This document shows, piece by piece, positions 1 to 8,509 of a stretch of 64,000 bases of DNA (positions are counted from its first letter, which is position 1; each line of letters starts with the position of its first letter). The position numbers were made by a program, and so were the translations under genes. The stretch spans positions 1 to 64,000 of the forward strand of contig NZ_LT699726.1 of NCBI RefSeq assembly GCF_900155395.1. Reading direction: 5' to 3'. This DNA comes from Merdibacter massiliensis (GTDB taxonomy: Bacteria; Bacillota_I; Bacilli_A; Erysipelotrichales; Erysipelotrichaceae). The notes beneath the pieces were generated by a model that was not told where the DNA came from, did not search any database, and saw only the letters and a list, made by a program, of their open reading frames with translations.

Positions 1-97
1 ATAATGTTGATAGGTTTTCCACAATAGGTGTTTTCATAATGCCAAAAAATAGGGATAATTGGGAGAATTGAAACAATTTCAAAGTAAAGAAAAGAAA

Positions 98-164
98 AAA
101 GAGGTCGTAACCTCAATAGACAGATTCGTTTAATTAAAATCTTCTATTTCGTTACAGCCTCTTT
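98..164 (-). terminator. Terminator after rsmI
   Basis: On the minus strand AAAGAGG-CT-GTAAC and GTTAC-GA-CCTCTTT form a long hairpin that starts at the rsmI stop and ends in a T-run. An inner GAGGT/ACCTC hairpin at about 101-114 could act alone. It closes the rsmI transcription unit. Bases 1-97 show no gene. Confidence 0.6.
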
Positions 165-1021
165 TAATTTAACCCATGATATTCTTTATAAATCTCATTT
201 TTGGATAGCCCGCGCTCTCTTGCTACGCGTTTGATGGCCTCATTCGTTGTCATTCCTTCCTGGATGTAATTTTGGATATGTTCCTTTAATAGCGGCATTG
301 CCTGCGTAACATCCTTTTCTTTCTCTTCTTGTTCACCAGCAATGACAACGACCATTTCTCCTTTACGTGAAGGAGCTTCCTTTAAAATTTCCTGAATCGT
401 TCCTCTTAAAAACTCTTCATGTTTTTTCGTCAATTCTCTGGCCAGGCACATAGGACGATCACCCAAAACTTCCAAACAATCTTTCAGCATCTTTTCAATT
501 CGATGCGGCGCTTCATAGAAAACAAGTGTCATTGGATAATGCTTCAATGCATGTAATTCTTTGATGCGCTGGCGTTCATTGCTGGGTAAAAAACCATAAA
601 AGAGAAACGGCTGCGGGGCAATACCGCTGGCTACCAATGCATTTAACATGGCATTACTGCCTGAAATTGGAACTACATGATATCCTGCATCGATCACTTC
701 TTTGACCAGTTCACTGCCTGGATCACTGATCAACGGATAACCGGCATCACTTACAACAGCAACATTTTTCCCTTCATCCAACAGTTGAACGATTCCTTTG
801 CTGCTTGCAGTTTCATTAAATTTATGATGTGCGATCAAATGCGTACTGATTTGAAAATGAGCTAACAGCTTCATTGTATTTCTTGTATCCTCGGCAGCAA
901 TGACATCTACCGTTTCCAATATTTCTTTTGCTCTTGGGGTCAACTCATTTAAATTGCCGATCGGGGTTGCAACAATATATAAGGTAGGATGATTTCCTTC
1001 AAAACTTTTTTGCTGATTCAT
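164..1021 (-). CDS. rsmI: 16S rRNA (cytidine-1402 2'-O)-methyltransferase RsmI
   Basis: This 285-residue protein has the usual RsmI length and fold. It transfers a methyl group from SAM to the 2'-OH of C1402 in the decoding centre of 16S rRNA. Visible features are the N-terminal LYIVATPIGNL motif (residues 14-24), AAEDTRNT (about 42-49), VVSDAGYPLISDPG and the VPISGSNA segment of the tetrapyrrole-methylase fold, and YEAPHRI. It lies 3 bp downstream of ricT, the last gene of the tmk-holB-ricT-rsmI series, an arrangement common in Firmicutes. A terminator follows. Identification rests on motifs and neighbourhood and is firm. Confidence 0.96.
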   Translation of the reverse strand: MNQQKSFEGNHPTLYIVATPIGNLNELTPRAKEILETVDVIAAEDTRNTMKLLAHFQISTHLIAHHKFNETASSKGIVQLLDEGKNVAVVSDAGYPLISDPGSELVKEVIDAGYHVVPISGSNAMLNALVASGIAPQPFLFYGFLPSNERQRIKELHALKHYPMTLVFYEAPHRIEKMLKDCLEVLGDRPMCLARELTKKHEEFLRGTIQEILKEAPSRKGEMVVVIAGEQEEKEKDVTQAMPLLKEHIQNYIQEGMTTNEAIKRVARERGLSKNEIYKEYHGLN

Positions 1022-1023
1022 AT

Positions 1024-2010
1024 TTAACGATCAGAAAAATCAAGGTCTGGCCACAATTCTTTGAAATCCAAGAACTGTACATCCTCTTTATTTTCAATCT
1101 TTGCCTGCTGCAACAGCACATTCATGCTAGTGACCCGATATTTTTTCCCTTTATATTCGATTTGTGCATTTAACTTTGGAAGTCCTTGACGCATTTCCTT
1201 GTATTGTGCATCCTCAAATTTCAAACAACACATCAGTTTTCCACATTGTCCGCTTAACTTTTGGATATTTAATGCCAAAAGCTGATTCTTTGCCATATTG
1301 ATTGATACGACATCAAAATCATTCATAAATCTGGAACAGCATGTTTCCATACCGCACATGCCTAATCCACCGATGATCTTTGACTTATTTCTCGGTCCAA
1401 CCTGCCTTAATTCAATACGGCAGTGAAAGCGGCTTGCGAGTTCTTTTAACAATTCACGGAAATCCACACGTTCTTCTGCTACATATACAAATATGATCTT
1501 ACTGCAGTCTAAAGTATATTCTGCCTCAATCAAATGCATGTCTAAATGCAGCATCTTGATACATTCATCACAAATGACCAATGCCCGTTTTGCTTTTTCG
1601 ATATTTTCTTGTTCACGTTCCAAATCCTTTTGTGTTGCCTTTCGCAATACCGGTTTGATCTCCATTCCTGTGTTTTGCACAAAAAATGGTTCACAATCTC
1701 TTACGATCGTACCTAGCTCCTGACCGCGTACCGTTTCAACGACTACCCGGTCATTCACTTTTAAATCCGATTCATCTGATCCAAAAGTGTACACTTTCCT
1801 TGTTTCTTTGAAACTAACATAAGCTAAGAACGGATAAGAACGTTCAGGCTGTGCGTTGTTTTTACGTGTTTGCCCGCCTTTTGCGCCTTGTGCCTGCTCA
1901 TTTCCTTTTTCTGATTTTTTTACATTTTTTTTATTTTGTTCTGCTGTTCCATTCCCTTTTTTCTTATTTTTATCACGAACAGCTTCATGCACATTCTTCT
2001 CTTCTGTCAT
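1024..2010 (-). CDS. ricT: PSP1-domain protein RicT (YaaT)
   Basis: A 328-residue PSP1-family protein. In Bacillus, RicT (YaaT) joins RicA and RicF in a complex that helps RNase Y process mRNA and affects sporulation and biofilm phosphorelays. The first 50 residues are a low-complexity Lys/Glu/Gln-rich tail, longer than usual. The PSP1 core follows, with conserved cysteines in GGLGMCGMETCCSRF and SGQCGKLMCCLKFE that may bind the FeS clusters known for the Ric complex. The ATG overlaps the holB stop codon by 4 bp (ATGA), so translation is probably coupled. Confidence 0.93.
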   Translation of the reverse strand: MTEEKNVHEAVRDKNKKKGNGTAEQNKKNVKKSEKGNEQAQGAKGGQTRKNNAQPERSYPFLAYVSFKETRKVYTFGSDESDLKVNDRVVVETVRGQELGTIVRDCEPFFVQNTGMEIKPVLRKATQKDLEREQENIEKAKRALVICDECIKMLHLDMHLIEAEYTLDCSKIIFVYVAEERVDFRELLKELASRFHCRIELRQVGPRNKSKIIGGLGMCGMETCCSRFMNDFDVVSINMAKNQLLALNIQKLSGQCGKLMCCLKFEDAQYKEMRQGLPKLNAQIEYKGKKYRVTSMNVLLQQAKIENKEDVQFLDFKELWPDLDFSDR

Positions 2011-2993
2011 TTTGTCACCTCTTTCAATTCCGCCATCAACTGATCGGCCAACAACTGTAAATTAACTGATCGGCGTAACAGATCTTTTTTATTCAATAAA
2101 TGCGGTATCACATCAACTGCTTCTTCTTTGCTCCATATGTGCTGCTGCCATAGTTTCTGATATCGTTTATCCTCACATGTAATTTCATCTAATGTACAAT
2201 CTTTTGCATAACGGATCAACAGATCCAACAGCCATGCAAAAGAATTTTTTCCTATTTTTTTATTTTTAGAAGGATAGCCTTTCAGCTGCAAAAACAGCGT
2301 TGCTTGATCTATGTTTTTTTCCATACGCTCCATCATTTCAAAAAAAACATAGCGCGCATGCTGATAATCTTCACTTTCGCTGATTTCCTGCATTTGTGAG
2401 GCACTGCAGTGTAAACTGGATAATAGATACGCATCAAACGCATCACAAACAGCGATTCCCTGCTTATAACTGTCTGCCCTTCTAAGGGCACGAAATGGGA
2501 TGCACTGACAACGGGAAACGATCGTCGGCATGACCGATTCCAATTGGTCGCTGATCAAAATGGCAATTACACCTTCCACTGGCTCTTCAAGAAACTTTAA
2601 CAAAGCATTCATCGCATCGTTCGTAGCGTTCTCCACATGATTCAAGATATAAATTTTATGCATATCTTCTTCTAGAGCTGTTTTTGTAAACATCTCCTGC
2701 AGCCGCAATATATCCTGTTTCTTAATAGAAGATTCGCTGCCGTCGATCACACAATAATCGGCATATTCCTGTAAAGCCACACGCTGGCATACATTGCAAG
2801 TTTCACAGGCAAAACCATCGATCGTATGTTTGCATAAAATGCTCTGTGCAAATAAAACTGCCATTTCTTTTTTTCCAGTGCCTTTTGGCCCGTAAAACAA
2901 ATAAGCATGTGCATAGGTCTGTCCCTGCAAGGCATTATGCAATGTTCGCCAAACGATTGGCTGCTGTTCACGCAAAACTTCCTGCTTACGCAT
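2007..2993 (-). CDS. holB: DNA polymerase III delta' subunit
   Basis: A 328-residue clamp-loader subunit that helps load the beta sliding clamp. Residues 33-42 carry a Walker A-like loop (FYGPKGTGKK), and a zinc module is visible as C-x8-C-x2-C-x2-C (CKHTIDGFACETCNVC). The SRC sensor motif appears in PTIVSRCQC, and the segment NALLKFLEEP is typical of delta'. Its start overlaps the end of tmk by 8 bp and its end overlaps ricT by 4 bp, so tmk-holB-ricT-rsmI is one operon. Confidence 0.94.
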   Translation of the reverse strand: MRKQEVLREQQPIVWRTLHNALQGQTYAHAYLFYGPKGTGKKEMAVLFAQSILCKHTIDGFACETCNVCQRVALQEYADYCVIDGSESSIKKQDILRLQEMFTKTALEEDMHKIYILNHVENATNDAMNALLKFLEEPVEGVIAILISDQLESVMPTIVSRCQCIPFRALRRADSYKQGIAVCDAFDAYLLSSLHCSASQMQEISESEDYQHARYVFFEMMERMEKNIDQATLFLQLKGYPSKNKKIGKNSFAWLLDLLIRYAKDCTLDEITCEDKRYQKLWQQHIWSKEEAVDVIPHLLNKKDLLRRSVNLQLLADQLMAELKEVTK

Positions 2994-3618
2994 CTTGATC
3001 GAATATCCTTTCGATTTCCTGCATGCAGTTTTCTGTTACCTTTTCAATGCTTTGGTGAGCATCTATCACATGGATGCGCTGCGGATATAACTCTTTTACT
3101 TTTTCATAACCTAAGCGAACTCTTTGATGAAACGCATTGTCCTCTTGTTCTAAACGATCTTTTGCTTCACGAGATGCCATGCGGTTCATGGCTTCCTCAA
3201 CACTTACATCTAAAAATAACGTCAGATCAGGAAGAATGCCTTCCGTTGCGAACAAATTCATATCATACACTTCCTGCATGCCGATCTGCCGTCCCATCCC
3301 TTGGTATGCAAGTGAACTATCAATGAAACGATCACAAATGACATGGATCCCGTTATTTAAAGCCGGCAAGATTTTTTCAACTAAATGCTGCCTGCGGCTT
3401 GCCGCATAAAGCAAGGCCTCTGTACGTGCATCCATCGTTTTATTATTTGGATCTAAAATGATCTGTCGGATCTGTTCCGCAATCTCGATTCCACCAGGTT
3501 CTCTAGTAAAAATCACGTTGATTCCTTGAGTGGATAATTGCTCGTATACTAATTTGCTTATGGTTGTTTTTCCACTGCCATCATTTCCTTCAAATGTGAT
3601 AAATTTTCCTCTATTCAC
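2986..3618 (-). CDS. tmk: Thymidylate kinase
   Basis: Phosphorylates dTMP to dTDP. The P-loop is FEGNDGSGKTT, followed by the DR(E)PGG-type motif TREPGG and the DRF motif in VICDRFIDSSLAYQG; the LID region carries DRLEQED. I chose the GTG at 3618 because AGAGGAG lies 7 nt upstream. An upstream in-frame GTG at 3639 gives 217 residues but has no ribosome binding site. First gene of the tmk-holB-ricT-rsmI operon. Confidence 0.94.
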   Translation of the reverse strand: MNRGKFITFEGNDGSGKTTISKLVYEQLSTQGINVIFTREPGGIEIAEQIRQIILDPNNKTMDARTEALLYAASRRQHLVEKILPALNNGIHVICDRFIDSSLAYQGMGRQIGMQEVYDMNLFATEGILPDLTLFLDVSVEEAMNRMASREAKDRLEQEDNAFHQRVRLGYEKVKELYPQRIHVIDAHQSIEKVTENCMQEIERIFDQDA

Positions 3619-3743
3619 ATTTTCACTCCTCTTTTTCACTCAATATAAGCATAGTTTCCTATCCAACGATCACTACCTATGCATACTCATATATTGTAAC
3701 ATAAAATTGCTTTGTTCTCATCTCTTGAATCGCCATATAAAAA

Positions 3744-3769
3744 CACAGCACGATAGAAAACATGCTGTG
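3744..3769 (-). terminator. Terminator after deoB
   Basis: On the minus strand CACAGCATG pairs with CGTGCTGTG across an 8-nt loop and is followed by TTTTTAT. It separates the deo block from tmk. Confidence 0.8.
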
Positions 3770-3775
3770 CTCTTA

Positions 3776-4966
3776 TTATTGTATTTCTTTCAAACGGGAA
3801 GAACCAATCGTCCCTTCTGGCATTTTTACATCAAAATTATCTGCAATCGTAGCTCCGATATCAGCGAATGTCTTGCTGTTGTTCCATAAACCATGGCCTT
3901 GCATAGATGGAGAATATACTAATAACGGAACCATTTCACGAGTATGATCTGTTCCTCTAAATGTTGGATCATTGCCATGATCGGCGGTAATGATCAAAAG
4001 ATCATCTTCTTTCAGCTCTTTTAACAGTTCTCCTAAAAGTACATCAAATCGTTCAAGTTCCTCGCCATAGCCAATCGGATTACGGCGATGTCCCCACAAT
4101 GCATCAAAATCAACTAGATTGACAAAACACAAACCATGGAAATCTTTTTTTGCTAACGCAATGGTCTGTTCCATGCCATGTACGCTGCTCTTTGAACGGT
4201 AGGCTTCACTAATTCCCTCTCCATCAAAGATATCCTTGATCTTTCCTACGCTGATGACATCAAGCCCGGCATCTTTTAATGCATTCAATACCGTTCTTCC
4301 GTATGGTTTTAAAGCATAGTCATGGCGGTTGCTCGTACGAACAAATTCACCTTTTTTCTTTCCTGTATATGGACGGGCAATGACTCTTCCCACTCGCCAT
4401 TCGTCTTTCATCGTTAATTCTCTTGCGGCTTCACAATAGCGATACAACGTTTCTAAACCCATTGTCTCTTCATTTCCGCATATCTGTAATACAGAATCTG
4501 CAGAAGTATAGACGATCAGATCCCCATGATTGATTTCCTGTTCAGCCAATTCATCTAAAATTGCTGTTCCGCTGGCAGCTTTATTGCCAATGATGCGGCG
4601 TCCGTCACAACGCTCGCTGAGCGCATCTAATAACTCTTTTGGAAACCCTGTTTCTGTAAATGTTTGGAATGGCTTGGTAATATGGAGTCCCATCATTTCC
4701 CAATGACCGGTCATCGTATCTTTTCCTACACTTGCTTCCTGCATCTTTGCATAATAAGCGATTGGTTCCTGGACAGGTGCTACATGTTTTAAGGGATGCA
4801 AATTGGCAATTCCCATTCTTTGCAGGTTAGGAATCAAAAGATCCGGCTTTTGTTCACTGATATGGCCCAGGGTATCGCTGCCTTCATCATCATAATCTTT
4901 TGCATCCGGCTCTGCTCCAACGCCTAAAGAATCAATAACGACTGTAAATATGCGTTTATATTTCAT
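3776..4966 (-). CDS. deoB: Phosphopentomutase
   Basis: Interconverts (deoxy)ribose-1-phosphate and (deoxy)ribose-5-phosphate, so it feeds the sugar released by the neighbouring phosphorylases into central metabolism. The 396-residue length matches the family. Alkaline-phosphatase-fold metal-site motifs are visible: the N-terminal [13 protein letters not shown], the phosphoacceptor threonine in [10 protein letters not shown] (residues 82-91), and the C-terminal [10 protein letters not shown] and DHTRE. The RBS GGAGGCG precedes ATG, which lies 1 bp after the deoD stop codon. Confidence 0.97.
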   Translation of the reverse strand: MKYKRIFTVVIDSLGVGAEPDAKDYDDEGSDTLGHISEQKPDLLIPNLQRMGIANLHPLKHVAPVQEPIAYYAKMQEASVGKDTMTGHWEMMGLHITKPFQTFTETGFPKELLDALSERCDGRRIIGNKAASGTAILDELAEQEINHGDLIVYTSADSVLQICGNEETMGLETLYRYCEAARELTMKDEWRVGRVIARPYTGKKKGEFVRTSNRHDYALKPYGRTVLNALKDAGLDVISVGKIKDIFDGEGISEAYRSKSSVHGMEQTIALAKKDFHGLCFVNLVDFDALWGHRRNPIGYGEELERFDVLLGELLKELKEDDLLIITADHGNDPTFRGTDHTREMVPLLVYSPSMQGHGLWNNSKTFADIGATIADNFDVKMPEGTIGSSRLKEIQ

Positions 4967-4967
4967 A

Positions 4968-5687
4968 TTACGCCTCCAAAACTGCGGCTTCTAAAGCTAC
5001 TTCCATCATATTCGCGAAAGCAGTCTGACGATCTTGTGCACTTGCATGCAGATCATTGACCAGGGAATCCGATATTGTCAGTATGCATGCTGCTTGTTTT
5101 CCTAATACTTTTGCATTATGGAACAATGCAAAGCTTTCCATCTCTACACATACACATCCATGCTCGCGGTAAAAGTCGGCATAGGTCGGCATGTTCGCTT
5201 CTGCATAAAAGATATCGCTGGAATGGATCCGTGCCAATCGTATTTCTTTATTTAATTTTTTTGCCGCTGTTTGAATCGTCTCATTCAATTCCTTGCTCGG
5301 CTCCATGATGTCCGTCTTGATCCCTGCCTGTGCCAATGGGAAAGTGGATTCGCTCCATGCACTGTCGGCCAATACCAAATCGAACAGATGCAGATCATCT
5401 ACATAAGCTCCTGCGCTGCCGATCCGTATGATCTTCTCTACATCATAAAATTTGAACAGCTCATAAGAATAGATACCGATGCTGGCCATTCCCATACCGC
5501 TGCCCATCACCGACACTCTCTTGCCTTTGTATGTGCCTGTATAACCAAACATGTTTCGTACACTGTTGAATTGTACTGGATTCTCCAAATATGTTTCTGC
5601 GATATGTTTGGCGCGCAATGGATCGCCCGGCATCAATACGACCTTTGCGATCTCTCCTTTTTCTGCTTGATTGTGTGCTGTGCTCAT
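4968..5687 (-). CDS. deoD: Purine-nucleoside phosphorylase, DeoD type (copy 1)
   Basis: Hexameric-type phosphorylase that splits purine (deoxy)nucleosides into base and sugar-1-phosphate. Motifs are [35 protein letters not shown] and [10 protein letters not shown], with ISDSL near the C-terminus. I use the ATG at 5687 ([11 protein letters not shown]) because AAGGAGG lies 8 nt upstream; an ATG 9 bp further upstream abuts the RBS directly. It sits between the YczE-like gene and deoB in one transcription unit. A second paralogue lies at 6514-7230. Confidence 0.96.
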   Translation of the reverse strand: MSTAHNQAEKGEIAKVVLMPGDPLRAKHIAETYLENPVQFNSVRNMFGYTGTYKGKRVSVMGSGMGMASIGIYSYELFKFYDVEKIIRIGSAGAYVDDLHLFDLVLADSAWSESTFPLAQAGIKTDIMEPSKELNETIQTAAKKLNKEIRLARIHSSDIFYAEANMPTYADFYREHGCVCVEMESFALFHNAKVLGKQAACILTISDSLVNDLHASAQDRQTAFANMMEVALEAAVLEA

Positions 5688-5703
5688 AGCATTCATCCTC
5701 CTT

Positions 5704-6315
5704 TTAATTTTCTGTTGTTATGATCTTATGCATAGGCCCTGTGGTCAACATCTTGACAAAGAACTGTATGCCACTGCCGATACATAAAATAGCTAAAATT
5801 GTTCCTATAGCAGCTGTTGCTCCTAACAGGATACCCAGTATCGCTAATATGATATCACAAGATGTACGAACAATTCCAACTGCAATATGACCTTTTTCAC
5901 ATACTGTAAATACCACGGCTTCATAAGCGCCTCTACCATAATCCGCTATCGCATAAAGGGCTGCACCGAAAGCCAATATCATAAAGCCTAAGATCATTAA
6001 AATGATACGCACCCCATAAGAAAGGGATTGCAGATCCATAAATGCCAGCCAGTCCGTAACAATGGCAATGGCAATTGGATTGATGATCGATCCAACATGG
6101 ATCTGATGGCGATCAAAGAAGAAGACAATAAACAATAAGACCGCACAAACCAATAAATTTGCCTGTCCTACAGTTATATGCAACTGATTGGCGATTCCGA
6201 TCCAAAATAATGTCATTGGATCGCTTCCCAAATTCACTGCAATCGTCAAACTGATACCAAATCCCATGATAAAGGATCCCAACACTACAAAGAACAATTT
6301 TTTCAGTTTTTTCAT
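5704..6315 (-). CDS. YczE/YitT-like integral membrane protein
   Basis: A 203-residue hydrophobic protein with about five membrane segments, starting MKKLKKLFFVVLGSFIMGFG, which resembles the YczE family. The function of these proteins is mostly unknown; B. subtilis YczE is linked to bacillaene production. Its position just 5' of deoD and deoB suggests a role in handling nucleosides or bases, but that is inference from context only. The RBS GGGAGGAG lies directly behind a strong hairpin (6331-6369), so its expression may be attenuated. Confidence 0.7.
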   Translation of the reverse strand: MKKLKKLFFVVLGSFIMGFGISLTIAVNLGSDPMTLFWIGIANQLHITVGQANLLVCAVLLFIVFFFDRHQIHVGSIINPIAIAIVTDWLAFMDLQSLSYGVRIILMILGFMILAFGAALYAIADYGRGAYEAVVFTVCEKGHIAVGIVRTSCDIILAILGILLGATAAIGTILAILCIGSGIQFFVKMLTTGPMHKIITTEN

Positions 6316-6330
6316 GTAAATCTCCTCCCT

Positions 6331-6369
6331 AAAAAAGATACTGCAAAGATTTTCTTTACAGTATCTTTT
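6331..6369 (-). terminator. Hairpin with T-run in the leader of the YczE-deoD-deoB unit
   Basis: On the minus strand AAAAGATACTG and CAGTATCTTTT form an 11-bp stem with an inner TAAAG/CTTTG extension, followed by TTTTTT and, about 2 nt later, the RBS GGGAGG. It lies between the promoter at 6395-6424 and the first gene, so it is either an attenuator or a terminator of upstream readthrough. Confidence 0.6.
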
Positions 6370-6394
6370 GGCAGCGATCTTTTTTTACGTGTTT

Positions 6395-6424
6395 ACTATA
6401 ATGCTTTTCCCCATGATTATGCAA
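6395..6424 (-). promoter_or_regulatory. Predicted sigma-A promoter for the YczE-deoD-deoB unit
   Basis: TTGCAT and TATAGT are separated by 18 bp on the minus strand, downstream of the deoD2 terminator and about 25 bp upstream of the leader hairpin. Confidence 0.45.
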
Positions 6425-6472
6425 ATATTATTTTTCCACTTGCTACGGAAATCAAATATGTTCTCTTTTTGT

Positions 6473-6504
6473 AAAAAAAGACAGCAGAACAAGTATCCGC
6501 TGTC
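6473..6504 (-). terminator. Terminator after deoD copy 2
   Basis: GACAGC...GCTGTC stem with an inner GAT/TC pairing on the minus strand, followed by seven T. Placed directly after the deoD2 stop codon. Confidence 0.8.
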
Positions 6505-6513
6505 CATTTCTTA

Positions 6514-7230
6514 TCATGCATGCTGCCAAAGAGTTTCTAATGCAATCTGGATCATACCGTCAAAACTGCGTTCTCTTTCTATACTGCTCAGCTTTTCTTT
6601 TTTTTGCGGAAGATCACTGACCGTAAAGAGCACTGCTGCTCGCTTTTCTGCAATAGCAGCATTATGCAAAAGCGCAAAGCTTTCCATATCTACACCTAAA
6701 CAACCCTTTTGATCCCGAAGATCTTCTATATTTTCCTTTTTCTTATAATAGAAACAATCACTCGTATGGATTCTTCCTTTTCGACATTGCAGCCCTTGCT
6801 GCATCGCCTGTCTATATAATTCATCACTTAAGGACGAATCTGGATAAACGATATTTCCTTCAAATCCGCTATACGTTTTCGCATAGGATGACTCACTATA
6901 ACAGCTGTCTGCAACGATGATTTCCTTTAACTGCAAATCCTGCGCATAGGCACCGCAAGAGCCGGCACGAATGATCATCTCGCAATCATATTTATTAAAC
7001 AGTTCATGTGAATATATTCCCATCGAACCGCATCCCATGCCGCTGCCCATTACCGTCATCCATTTGCCTTTATACAATCCCGTATATCCAAGCATATTTC
7101 TGACATCGTTGATCAAAATTGCATCCGCAAAAAATCTTTCAGCAATGTACTTTGCACGAAGGGGATCTCCCGGCATCAATACAACTTTTGCAATGTCTTT
7201 TTTATCTGCTCGATTATGAGCCGTGGCCAT
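6514..7230 (-). CDS. deoD: Purine-nucleoside phosphorylase, DeoD type (copy 2)
   Basis: Second DeoD paralogue, 238 residues from MATAHNRADKK. It keeps [36 protein letters not shown] and GVDMESFALL. Compared with copy 1, the base-site segment reads GVDMESF instead of CVEMESF, and the C-terminal ISDSL has become VSDLP. The nucleophile-binding and base-binding regions have therefore drifted, and substrate preference may differ. The ATG at 7230 shares a base with the stop codon of the upstream gene (TAATG), so expression is coupled to the RarA-C-like gene. Confidence 0.9.
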   Translation of the reverse strand: MATAHNRADKKDIAKVVLMPGDPLRAKYIAERFFADAILINDVRNMLGYTGLYKGKWMTVMGSGMGCGSMGIYSHELFNKYDCEMIIRAGSCGAYAQDLQLKEIIVADSCYSESSYAKTYSGFEGNIVYPDSSLSDELYRQAMQQGLQCRKGRIHTSDCFYYKKKENIEDLRDQKGCLGVDMESFALLHNAAIAEKRAAVLFTVSDLPQKKEKLSSIERERSFDGMIQIALETLWQHA

Positions 7231-7841
7231 TAAAACTGCCACCCATTGAATTTGAATGTCGTGTCAGTGACATGATCCGGATCATATTCTTCCAGGATCT
7301 TGGCATAACGTTCCTTATAATCATTATCCACCTTTGCCTGTGGAATGACCTTGCTTGCTTCATTTAAGAAGTGGAAAGAATCTCTTCCCATTGCCTGTCC
7401 TCGCTGTGTATGTTTATCTAATGCATAATCTGGGATTTCTGGTAATTTCCCCATCGCAAAACTTTTGATACAGATATTCTTCAACAAATCACTTGAGCGG
7501 TCTTTTTCGCTCTCACACATATAGCGAATCGCATGGATAAAATAAATCGTACGATCATTGTCTGAATAATCAAAATTCAAACGTGCTTGTGACAATGCAT
7601 TGACAACAACAGCTGCCATTGGATTTCCCATTCCAATATCTTCGACAGAAATGGTCAATAATCTTCTCCATAGCTTTTCTTCTAACTGCGGAGATGAAAT
7701 ATATAATTCATAAGCAAACATACATGCCTGCTCTTCTAATCCACGACGAATCGATTTCTGTAAAGCCGAAATTACTTCGTCTGCGGCATATCCATTACGT
7801 GTAGTTATTTTTGACCATGGGTCATACATTTTCTTTCCCAT
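7230..7841 (-). CDS. RarA/MgsA C-terminal-domain-like protein
   Basis: A 203-residue protein that resembles only the C-terminal tetramerization and cluster part of the RarA/MgsA replication-associated AAA+ ATPases. The segments ISALQKSIRRG, WRRLLTISVEDIGMGNP and ALSQAR correspond to that family's conserved positions, but no Walker A or Walker B motif is present. RarA acts at stalled replication forks. What the isolated domain does is unknown; it might bind SSB or DNA, or interact with a full RarA elsewhere. It ends by overlapping deoD2 and lies 14 bp downstream of the PTS IIA gene. Confidence 0.65.
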   Translation of the reverse strand: MGKKMYDPWSKITTRNGYAADEVISALQKSIRRGLEEQACMFAYELYISSPQLEEKLWRRLLTISVEDIGMGNPMAAVVVNALSQARLNFDYSDNDRTIYFIHAIRYMCESEKDRSSDLLKNICIKSFAMGKLPEIPDYALDKHTQRGQAMGRDSFHFLNEASKVIPQAKVDNDYKERYAKILEEYDPDHVTDTTFKFNGWQF

Positions 7842-7855
7842 ACTATTACTCCTCT

Positions 7856-8191
7856 CTACGCTGCTTTTTCCAAATTTTGCAGCTTGCGATATACTTCTAT
7901 GATCTCTAATGCCAACAGTTTCATCGTTTCACTGCTCATAAATTGATCTTCTGCATGCAATACGAGCATAGAGACCTGCGGAGTATTATCTTGTGCTTCT
8001 TTTTGTAATAAAACGAGATGTGCATCGTGTGCATTTTTTAACACGGCATCACCTTCATCAATTTTTTTCATTGCATCTTCAAACTGATACGCTCTTGCCA
8101 AATGTGCTGCTTCTACATAGTTTGATTTTGCCACACCAGCATAAGCAATAATTTCCATTGCTGATGCTCCGAGTTGTTCCAAATCTAACAT
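7856..8191 (-). CDS. PTS lactose/cellobiose-type EIIA component
   Basis: A 111-residue EIIA of the Lac family. The phosphorylatable histidine is in MLVLHAEDQFMSSETMKLLA near residue 80, and a helical bundle is predicted throughout. It accepts phosphate from HPr and passes it to EIIB (8200-8496). It is the last PTS gene of the licC-licR-licB-licA-like series and lies 8 bp from licB. The probable substrate is a beta-glucoside or oligosaccharide, which cannot be fixed from sequence because no glycosidase lies nearby. Confidence 0.92.
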   Translation of the reverse strand: MLDLEQLGASAMEIIAYAGVAKSNYVEAAHLARAYQFEDAMKKIDEGDAVLKNAHDAHLVLLQKEAQDNTPQVSMLVLHAEDQFMSSETMKLLALEIIEVYRKLQNLEKAA

Positions 8192-8199
8192 GATTCTTT

Positions 8200-8496
8200 T
8201 TATCCCTTCATTGCTTTTGCTGCTTCATAAGCTGCTTTTCCATCTGCCAATGCATAAACACGCATATCAACAGCATCGGTTGGAATACCTAATTTTGCTT
8301 TTACATCATTGACTGCATATTTGATCTGTGGAGCTACCAAGCAAACGTCCCATTTGCCTTTTTCATCTGCAACGCTTGCTGCACTGACTGCCTGCACTGT
8401 CGCATCTTCTCCAATGCTCTTTGCATATTCAGCAATCTTTTTTACTAAAATAGAACTAGACATTCCTGCATTACAACAAACTAAAATTTTCATCAT
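8200..8496 (-). CDS. PTS lactose/cellobiose-type EIIB component
   Basis: A 98-residue cytoplasmic EIIB. The phosphocysteine loop is ILVCCNAGMSSSIL (residues 4-17). It transfers phosphate to the sugar moved by the EIIC at 10631-11929. It sits between the regulator and EIIA, and the RBS GGAGTG precedes ATG. Confidence 0.93.
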   Translation of the reverse strand: MMKILVCCNAGMSSSILVKKIAEYAKSIGEDATVQAVSAASVADEKGKWDVCLVAPQIKYAVNDVKAKLGIPTDAVDMRVYALADGKAAYEAAKAMKG

Positions 8497-8509
8497 TACG
8501 ACACTCCTT

